A stretch of 64,000 nt of DNA from Variovorax paradoxus (GTDB taxonomy: Bacteria; Pseudomonadota; Gammaproteobacteria; Burkholderiales; Burkholderiaceae_C). Position numbers and translations under genes: made by a program. Under the pieces are notes generated by a model, which saw only the letters and a list, made by a program, of their open reading frames with translations, was not told the origin of the DNA and did not search any database. The DNA lies in the NCBI GenBank assembly GCA_016806145.1, contig CP063166.1:2852001-2916000 (forward strand). Direction: 5' to 3'. Within the stretch, counting starts at the first letter, position 1. Each line of letters starts with the position of its first letter. Shown here piece by piece: positions 57,492 to 64,000 of this stretch.

Positions 57492-58433
57492 TCAGGGGGC
57501 GGCCGAGGGTGGCTCGAGCGTGCGCCCCGCAGAAGTGGAAGACGGTGTGGAGGATACCGAAGTCGATGGACCGGGCGATGAAGAGTACGGAGACGGCACC
57601 TGGGCTTCGGCCGGCACCGGCTGGGGCGTGTAGCCGGCGGGGGCCGCGGTCGACGACGCGGCCGGTGCGGTGGTGGCCGTTGCGGTGCCGGTGGCTGCCG
57701 TCGGAGGGTTCGCGGCGAGGGCGGCCGCCGGGACGATGGCCGGCGCCGCGGGTGCCATCGGCGGCGCGAGCTGGATGCGGGGCGTGTGCAGCCCCGGCGA
57801 CGTGACCGCCGGGACGGCCACCAGTTTCTGGGACGACACGGGGCGCACCGGGATCGCGGCGCCCTTGGGCTTGGCCGGCGCGCGCTCGGCGAGCTTGCGC
57901 TTTTCCTCTTCGCTCAGGGCCTGGTATTGCTCCCACTTGGCCTTGCGCTCGTCGGCCGGCACGCGCTTGACCTCGGCGAAGTTCAGGCGTGCCTGGACGC
58001 GCTGCTGGTTGCTGAGCGCGGCCCATTCGATCATGCGGCTGCGCAGCGTGATCTGGTCCTCGGCCGGCAGCGAAGCGTAGTTGCGCGACAGCGCGAGCCA
58101 CTTGCGCTTCTGGCCGACGTTGAGCGCGTTCCAGTGCGGTGCCAGCGGCTGCAGGGCCTGCTGCTGCTCGGCGGTGAGCTCGGCCCACAGCGGCTTGGTG
58201 AGCACGGGCGGCTTGGCGGCGGCGGACGCTGCCATGGTGCCGGTCGGCGCGGCCTTGGGCGTGTCCGCGCGAACGGTTTCCGAGCGCACGGGCGTGGTCT
58301 GCGCGGCCGCGATCGTCAGTCCCAGTGCCGCCATGGCCACGATGCCGACCCCGCCGAGGCGAACCACCGCGCCTTGCGACCACGAGCGCGAGGAGCGGGG
58401 CGAAATCGCGGGGAGCAGGGTGCGGCGTGGCAT
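57492..58433 (-). CDS. DUF3106 domain protein
   Basis: A 313-residue protein with one N-terminal membrane segment or signal anchor (VRLGGVGIVAMAALGLTIA). The central DUF3106 part is charged and repetitive (LWAELTAEQQQALQPLAPHWN, LSRNYASLPAEDQITLRSRM and EEEKRKLAERAPAKPKG). The last 120 residues are Ala/Pro/Thr/Ser-rich and probably disordered. The C-terminus likely faces the periplasm. It resembles a sensor or stress-response partner of the ECF sigma system; this is inferred from its place in the operon. Confidence 0.72.
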   Translation of the reverse strand: MPRRTLLPAISPRSSRSWSQGAVVRLGGVGIVAMAALGLTIAAAQTTPVRSETVRADTPKAAPTGTMAASAAAKPPVLTKPLWAELTAEQQQALQPLAPHWNALNVGQKRKWLALSRNYASLPAEDQITLRSRMIEWAALSNQQRVQARLNFAEVKRVPADERKAKWEQYQALSEEEKRKLAERAPAKPKGAAIPVRPVSSQKLVAVPAVTSPGLHTPRIQLAPPMAPAAPAIVPAAALAANPPTAATGTATATTAPAASSTAAPAGYTPQPVPAEAQVPSPYSSSPGPSTSVSSTPSSTSAGRTLEPPSAAP

Positions 58434-58536
58434 TCGGATGATCGGTCGGAGAGAGGCTTCGGACGGGCGGGAAAATCTGGCGGCGGACGGGGCGGCGAAG
58501 CCGGGCGCGGAACTGGGAGGGCGGCCAAGGCCCTCG

Positions 58537-58962
58537 TCAGTCGGAAGCGCCGTCGGACTTGAGGAACTGCGCGAAGCCCGGGTCGGTGTAGGCGGCCGGC
58601 GGCAGGTCGCCGGTGAGCAGCGCGGAATCGACCTCGGCCAGCTCGCTGGCGCGGTCCTCGTCCTGCATCACGCTGATGGTGACCAGGCCGGCCACCAGGG
58701 CCACGAGCGGCACCACGGTGCCGATGCGCGTCCACCAGCCCCAGCCGCCACCCAGTGCGGCGGTGTTGCCCGACTGCACCACGGCGGGCGCGACGCGCAG
58801 CTGCGGTGCCTGTTTGCGCTGGGCCACGGCTTGGGCGCGCGCCACGCGCAGGCGTTCGCCGATGTCGTGCGGCAACGCCTGGTTGCCGGCGGACAGGCGC
58901 GCGGCCACGCGTTGGCCGAACTCGTCTTCGGCGACGGAGGAGAGAGGAACCTTAGTATTCAT
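58537..58962 (-). CDS. DUF3619 small membrane protein, possible anti-sigma factor
   Basis: A 141-residue protein with a cytoplasmic N-terminus (EDEFGQRVAARLSAGNQALP), one central membrane segment (WTRIGTVVPLVALVAGLVTI) and a short periplasmic tail with several acidic residues. Its start overlaps the sigma-factor stop (ATGA). The topology and position are those of an anti-sigma factor, but no zinc motif is visible. Confidence 0.72.
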   Translation of the reverse strand: MNTKVPLSSVAEDEFGQRVAARLSAGNQALPHDIGERLRVARAQAVAQRKQAPQLRVAPAVVQSGNTAALGGGWGWWTRIGTVVPLVALVAGLVTISVMQDEDRASELAEVDSALLTGDLPPAAYTDPGFAQFLKSDGASD

Positions 58963-59525
58963 AGCGAAATTCCCTTGGCTTTGAGCGCCTTGCTCAGAGC
59001 GTGGACGGCGCGCGAACAATGGGTTTTGACGCTGCCCTCGGAGCAGCCCATGGCGGCGGCCGTCTCTGCGACGTCCATTTCTTCCCAGTAACGCATCAGG
59101 AAAGCCTCGCGTTGACGGCCCGGCAATGCCGCGATCTGTTCTTCGATCTCATGCAGGACCTGTGCCCGGCGCGTGGTGTCCTCGGCGCTCTCGGTTTCTC
59201 TGGAGTCGGTCGGCGAGGCGAAGTTCTCGAGCAGGTCGAAATCGCCGTCGTCGTCGGTGGACTCGAAATCGCTGAGGTTCGAGAACAGGGCACGGCGGGT
59301 CTTCTGGCGGCGGAACCAGTCGAGCGTGCAGTTCGAGAGGATGCGCTGGAACAGCATCGGCAGCTCGGCGGCGGGCTTGTCGCCGTAGTGCTGGGCCAGC
59401 TTCATCATGCTGTCCTGCACGATGTCGAGCGCCGCTTCCTCGTCTCGCACGTGATAGACCGACCGCTTGAAAGCGCGGCGTTCGACGCTTTTCAGGAAAT
59501 CGGAGAGTTCTTGTTCGGTGGCCAA
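58959..59525 (-). CDS. ECF-family RNA polymerase sigma factor
   Basis: A 188-residue sigma factor with region 2 (EEAALDIVQDSMMKLAQHY) and region 4 (ALPGRQREAFLMRYWEEMDVAETAAAMGCSEGSVKTHCSRA). The linker holds an acidic stretch (STDDDGDFDLLE). The start is TTG at 59525 after a GGAGAGG-like purine tract further upstream; no ATG fits. It heads a six-gene leftward operon with DUF3619, DUF3106, RDD, dgkA and LOG genes. Confidence 0.9.
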   Translation of the reverse strand: MATEQELSDFLKSVERRAFKRSVYHVRDEEAALDIVQDSMMKLAQHYGDKPAAELPMLFQRILSNCTLDWFRRQKTRRALFSNLSDFESTDDDGDFDLLENFASPTDSRETESAEDTTRRAQVLHEIEEQIAALPGRQREAFLMRYWEEMDVAETAAAMGCSEGSVKTHCSRAVHALSKALKAKGISL

Positions 59526-59707
59526 GCGTGAGAGGGGCGCCGGGCGCCGCGTGGGAATGGATGTCGGGCGGGAATGCCTCGTTGTTGGCCGCGAATTATG
59601 CCCGCCGCTCTCGACGAATCGTGTTGCGGGGCGATACGGGCTCGGCGGAAGGCCGCGTCGGTGTCATAATCGCGGTCGCAAGTCAAAAGGCAAACGGGTC
59701 ACGGTCC

Positions 59708-59727
59708 GGCGGAACAATCAGTCCGCC
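59708..59727 (+). other. Stem-loop in the ilvB leader
   Basis: A perfect six-base-pair stem (GGCGGA/TCCGCC) with an eight-base loop lies about 95 bases before the ilvB start. A second AT-rich hairpin, GTTTTTCG/CGAAAAAAC, occupies 59787-59807 near the ribosome-binding site. Leader control of ilvB is possible; no clear branched-chain leader peptide was found. Confidence 0.35.
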
Positions 59728-59821
59728 CATGGCTTTGGCCTCAAGTCCTGGCGCGGCCCCACAAGGGTTGGCAAGGGGCACCCAAGGTTTTTCGTTCCCG
59801 AAAAAACTCCAAAGGTTGATC

Positions 59822-61606
59822 ATGGAAATCTCGAAGGCGGAACTCGCTTCCGCAGCAGCCGCGTCCTCCGGCGCCGGCAATCACACGCAAGAACTCATGG
59901 GCGCCGAAGTGCTGGTCAAGGCACTGCAGGCCGAAGGCGTCCAGTACGTGTGGGGCTACCCCGGCGGCGCGGTTCTCTACATCTACGACGCGTTCTACAA
60001 GCAGGACACCATCCAGCACGTGCTGGTGCGCCACGAGCAGGCAGCGGTCCACGCCGCCGACGGCTATGCGCGCGCCACCGGCGAGGTGGGCGTGGCGCTG
60101 GTCACCTCGGGCCCGGGCCTGACGAACGCGGTCACGGGCATCGCCACGGCCTACATGGACTCGATCCCGATGGTGATCATCTCGGGCCAGGTCCCCACGG
60201 CGGCGATCGGCCTGGATGCCTTCCAGGAATGCGACACGGTCGGCATCACGCGCCCGATCGTCAAGCACAACTTCCTCGTCAAGGATCCGAAGGATCTCGC
60301 GATGACGATGAAGAAGGCCTTCCACATCGCACGCAGCGGCCGTCCGGGCCCCGTGGTGGTGGACGTGCCCAAGGACGTCTCGTTCAAGAAGGTGGCCTAC
60401 GCCGGCTATCCCGAGAAGGTCGAGATGCGCTCGTACAACCCGGTGCGCAAGGGCCACGGCGGCCAGATCCGCAAGGCGCTGCAGCTGCTGCTCAACGCCA
60501 AGCGCCCCTACATCTACACCGGTGGCGGCGTGCTGCTGGGCAATGCCACCAACGAACTGCGCACGCTGGTCGACATGCTCGGCTACCCGGTCACCAACAC
60601 GCTCATGGGCCTGGGCGCCTATCCGGCGAGCGACCGCAAGTTCCTCGGCATGCTGGGCATGCACGGCACCATCGAGGCCAACAACGCGATGCAGAACTGC
60701 GACGTGCTGCTGGCCGTGGGTGCGCGCTTCGACGACCGCGTGATCGGCAACCCGAAGCACTTCGCGCAGAACGAACGCAAGATCATCCACGTCGACATCG
60801 ATCCGTCGAGCATCTCCAAGCGCGTGAAGGTCGACATCCCGATCGTGGGCGACGTCAAGGACGTGCTCACCGAGCTGATCTCGATGATCCGCGAGAGCAC
60901 GACGAAGCCCGACGCCGGCGCGCTCGCCAACTGGTGGAAGACCATCGAGGGCTGGCGCGACCGCGACTGCCTCAAGTACGACCGGGGCAACAAGGACGTG
61001 ATCAAGCCGCAGTTCGTCGTCGAGACGCTGTGGAACATGACCAAGGACGCGGACACCTACATCACGTCCGACGTCGGCCAGCACCAGATGTGGGCCGCGC
61101 AGTACTACCGCTTCGACGAGCCGCGCCGCTGGATCAACTCCGGCGGCCTGGGCACCATGGGCGTGGGCATTCCCTACGCCATGGGGATCAAGCTCGCGAA
61201 GCCGGACTCGGAAGTCTTCACCATCACGGGCGAAGGCTCGGTGCAGATGTGCATCCAGGAACTGTCGACCTGCCTGCAGTACAACACGCCGATCAAGATC
61301 TGCTCGCTGAACAACCGCTACCTCGGCATGGTGCGCCAGTGGCAGGAGATCGAGTACTCCGGCCGCTACAGCCACAGCTACATGGATGCGCTGCCCAACT
61401 TCGTGAAGCTCGCCGAGGCCTATGGCCACGTCGGCATGCTGATCGAGCGTCCCCAGGACGTGGAGCCTGCGCTGCGCGAGGCCCGCAAGCTCAAGGACCG
61501 CACCGTGTTCATGGATTTCCGCACCGACCCCACCGAGAACGTGTTCCCGATGGTCAAGGCCGGAATGGGCATCACCGAGATGCTGCTGGGCTCCGAGGAT
61601 CTCTGA
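59822..61606 (+). CDS. ilvB: Acetolactate synthase large subunit
   Basis: The thiamine-diphosphate enzyme that makes acetolactate or acetohydroxybutyrate for valine, leucine and isoleucine. The 594-residue protein has the catalytic Glu72 (VRHEQAAVHAADGYARATG), GPGLTNAVTGIATAY, the FAD region, and the TPP motif GEGSVQMCIQEL ending in SLNNRYLGMV; the first Asp of the common GDGS is Glu here. The start at 59822 (MEISKAELAS) is used; an in-frame ATG at 59729 would add 31 residues. ilvH follows after 141 bases. Confidence 0.95.
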   Translation: MEISKAELASAAAASSGAGNHTQELMGAEVLVKALQAEGVQYVWGYPGGAVLYIYDAFYKQDTIQHVLVRHEQAAVHAADGYARATGEVGVALVTSGPGLTNAVTGIATAYMDSIPMVIISGQVPTAAIGLDAFQECDTVGITRPIVKHNFLVKDPKDLAMTMKKAFHIARSGRPGPVVVDVPKDVSFKKVAYAGYPEKVEMRSYNPVRKGHGGQIRKALQLLLNAKRPYIYTGGGVLLGNATNELRTLVDMLGYPVTNTLMGLGAYPASDRKFLGMLGMHGTIEANNAMQNCDVLLAVGARFDDRVIGNPKHFAQNERKIIHVDIDPSSISKRVKVDIPIVGDVKDVLTELISMIRESTTKPDAGALANWWKTIEGWRDRDCLKYDRGNKDVIKPQFVVETLWNMTKDADTYITSDVGQHQMWAAQYYRFDEPRRWINSGGLGTMGVGIPYAMGIKLAKPDSEVFTITGEGSVQMCIQELSTCLQYNTPIKICSLNNRYLGMVRQWQEIEYSGRYSHSYMDALPNFVKLAEAYGHVGMLIERPQDVEPALREARKLKDRTVFMDFRTDPTENVFPMVKAGMGITEMLLGSEDL

Positions 61607-61747
61607 TCCGCGGCCCGTTTTCGACCGTTCGTTTCTCAACCTTTCACTGACGAATCTATTGCCCGCCGAGCCCGCGCATTACCGTGCGCGGGGGAGGGCG
61701 GCGAAAGCGAAAGCTTCCGCGCTGGCGAAAAGAGGAGTCACGCACAC

Positions 61748-62239
61748 ATGAAACACATCATTGCCGTTCTGCTGGAAAACGAGCCTGGCGCTCTTTCCCG
61801 CGTGGTGGGCCTGTTCTCGGCCCGTGGCTACAACATCGAATCGCTGACCGTCGCGCCCACCGAGGATGCGAGCCTGTCGCGCATGACCATCGTCACCGCC
61901 GGTTCGGACGACGTGATCGAGCAGATCACCAAGCACTTGAACCGCTTGATCGAGGTGGTCAAGGTGGTCGACCTGACCGAAGGTGCCTACACCGAGCGCG
62001 AGCTCATGATGGTGAAGGTGCGCGCGGTGGGCAAGGAGCGCGAGGAGATGATGCGCATGGCCGAGATCTTCCGCGGCCGCATCATCGACGTCACCGACAA
62101 GAGCTACACGATCGAGCTCACCGGCGACCATGGCAAGAACGACGCCTTCCTCGAGGCGATCGATCGCAGCGCCATCCTCGAGACCGTGCGCACCGGCGCC
62201 AGCGGCATCGGCCGCGGCGAACGCATCCTGCGGGTCTGA
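61748..62239 (+). CDS. ilvH: Acetolactate synthase small (regulatory) subunit
   Basis: A 163-residue regulatory subunit that gives valine feedback inhibition. The N-terminal ACT domain is clear (HIIAVLLENEPGALSRVVGLF, then GYNIESLTVAPTEDASLSRM); the C-terminal ALS_ss_C domain has LMMVKVRAVGKEREEMMR and VRTGASGIGRGERIL. It is followed by a REP-like repeat and ilvC. Confidence 0.95.
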   Translation: MKHIIAVLLENEPGALSRVVGLFSARGYNIESLTVAPTEDASLSRMTIVTAGSDDVIEQITKHLNRLIEVVKVVDLTEGAYTERELMMVKVRAVGKEREEMMRMAEIFRGRIIDVTDKSYTIELTGDHGKNDAFLEAIDRSAILETVRTGASGIGRGERILRV

Positions 62240-62247
62240 CCCGATGA

Positions 62248-63402
<1,155 letters not shown>

Positions 63403-63440
63403 TCTCCCGGCGAGCAGGGCGCTCCGGCGCCCGATCCCCA

Positions 63441-63466
63441 AGGGCCACCCTCGCGGTGGCCCTTTT
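63441..63466 (+). terminator. Terminator after ilvC
   Basis: An eight-base-pair stem (GGGCCACC/GGTGGCCC) with a five-base loop is followed by TTTT. It lies about 40 bases after the ilvC stop and separates the ilv genes from pssA. Confidence 0.9.
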
Positions 63467-63528
63467 GCTTGGAGGGCCGGGCGTGCCCCTGAACTACACT
63501 CCCTGGGATGCGATCCAGTGACCGAATT

Positions 63529-63545
63529 GCTATCGAAGAGATAGC
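63529..63545. repeat. Small palindrome upstream of pssA
   Basis: GCTATC and GATAGC face each other across five bases, about 40 bases before the pssA start. Similar short AT-rich palindromes are scattered in Comamonadaceae genomes; a regulatory role is not shown. Confidence 0.4.
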
Positions 63546-63583
63546 TGAACCGACAATGCCCATGAGGGACGGAGACCAATCCA

Positions 63584-64000
63584 ATGCATGACGACACCGT
63601 CCCCGACGAGGTCCAGCCGCGCAAGCGGCGAAAGGGCATCTACGTCCTGCCGAACCTGTTCACCCTGGCCGCGCTGTTCGGCGGCTTCTATTCGGTCGTG
63701 ATGGCGATGAACGCGCGCTTCGACCTCGCCGCGCTGGGCGTCTTCGCGGCCATGGTGCTCGACAGCCTCGACGGCCGCGTGGCGCGCATGACCAATACGC
63801 AGAGCGCGTTCGGCGAGCAGATGGACTCGCTGTCCGACATGGTCTCGTTCGGCGCGGCGCCCGCGCTGATCGCCTACGAGTGGTCGCTCAAGGGCCTGGG
63901 CCGCTGGGGCTGGATCGCGGCCTTCGTCTACTGCGCCTGCGCGGCGCTGCGGCTCGCGCGCTTCAACGTCAACACCGGCGTGGTCGACAAGCGCTGGTTC
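63584..64000 (+). CDS. pssA: CDP-diacylglycerol-serine O-phosphatidyltransferase, 5' part
   Basis: The first 139 codons of a membrane phosphatidyltransferase that makes phosphatidylserine, cut by the right edge. The CDP-alcohol phosphatidyltransferase motif DG-x2-AR-x8-G-x3-D-x3-D is complete (DGRVARMTNTQSAFGEQMDS, then D). It opens HDDTVPDEVQPRKRRKGIYV before the first helix. The start ATG at 63584 follows GGAG at 63571-63574. Placement after ilvC is usual in Burkholderiales. Confidence 0.92.
   Translation, partial: MHDDTVPDEVQPRKRRKGIYVLPNLFTLAALFGGFYSVVMAMNARFDLAALGVFAAMVLDSLDGRVARMTNTQSAFGEQMDSLSDMVSFGAAPALIAYEWSLKGLGRWGWIAAFVYCACAALRLARFNVNTGVVDKRWF

Overview
The window is a GC-rich chromosomal segment whose gene order and protein sequences point to a betaproteobacterium of the Comamonadaceae, most likely Variovorax or a close relative. 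The reasons are dnaX-ybaB-recR, ilvB-ilvH-ilvC-pssA, a Bug/TctC receptor, AtzE/AtzG-like amidase genes and a Comamonadaceae-style ECF-sigma/DUF3619/DUF3106 operon. The species is inferred, not proven. I saw no rRNA, tRNA, CRISPR array, insertion sequence or prophage. No stretch longer than 300 bases lacks a gene.

Layout. 1-2876: 3' part of dnaX (with an A9 slippage site that would make a short gamma form), ybaB, recR and a MAPEG-like membrane protein. 3037-5797: an NMT1/SsuA-type ABC importer with a terminator between the receptor and ATPase genes. 5832-11330: housekeeping genes, namely a Kef-type antiporter, MltD-like transglycosylase, gloB, a methyltransferase and rnhA. 11487-21539: a probable amide uptake and hydrolysis regulon. 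It holds an AraC-type regulator, a DUF4089/AtzG-like small protein, two amidase-signature enzymes, a five-gene urea/amide-type ABC importer and a formamidase/acetamidase. Two nearly identical 38-bp elements sit upstream of its two transcription units. 21546-26149: a LysR regulator divergent from a CoA-transferase, a DUF1254/DUF1214 protein and a Bug receptor. 26157-28624: moaA and moeA. 28737-33335: a secreted hypothetical protein, a Mn-type superoxide dismutase with a Fur-like box, a ZIP metal transporter, an aldehyde dehydrogenase and an exported peroxiredoxin.

33497-39637 is the most unusual part: a tightly packed set with a phospholipase-D lipoprotein, a sterol-desaturase-type hydroxylase, a fatty acid desaturase broken by one in-frame TAG, a fusion of a KAS-III-like condensing enzyme to a haem-oxygenase-like (possible diiron oxidase) domain, and a 311-residue protein I do not recognise. 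Together they look like an undescribed lipid or fatty-acid-modifying pathway. Two small conserved hypotheticals and an isolated hypothetical gene behind an AT-rich promoter region follow.

41128-47498: a ferritin-like metal-dependent hydrolase divergent from a TetR regulator (operator GTAC-N6-GTAC-N6-GTAC) and an ABC-2 type export system (TolC, HlyD, two permeases) with no ATPase gene. 47671-50967: a membrane proton pyrophosphatase carrying a C-terminal OmpA-like domain, divergent from soluble pyrophosphatase ppa. 50998-55836: small envelope proteins, an acyltransferase-like protein, and nadE-glnB. 55884-59525: a six-gene leftward operon headed by an ECF sigma factor. 59822-64000: ilvB, ilvH, ilvC and the 5' part of pssA.
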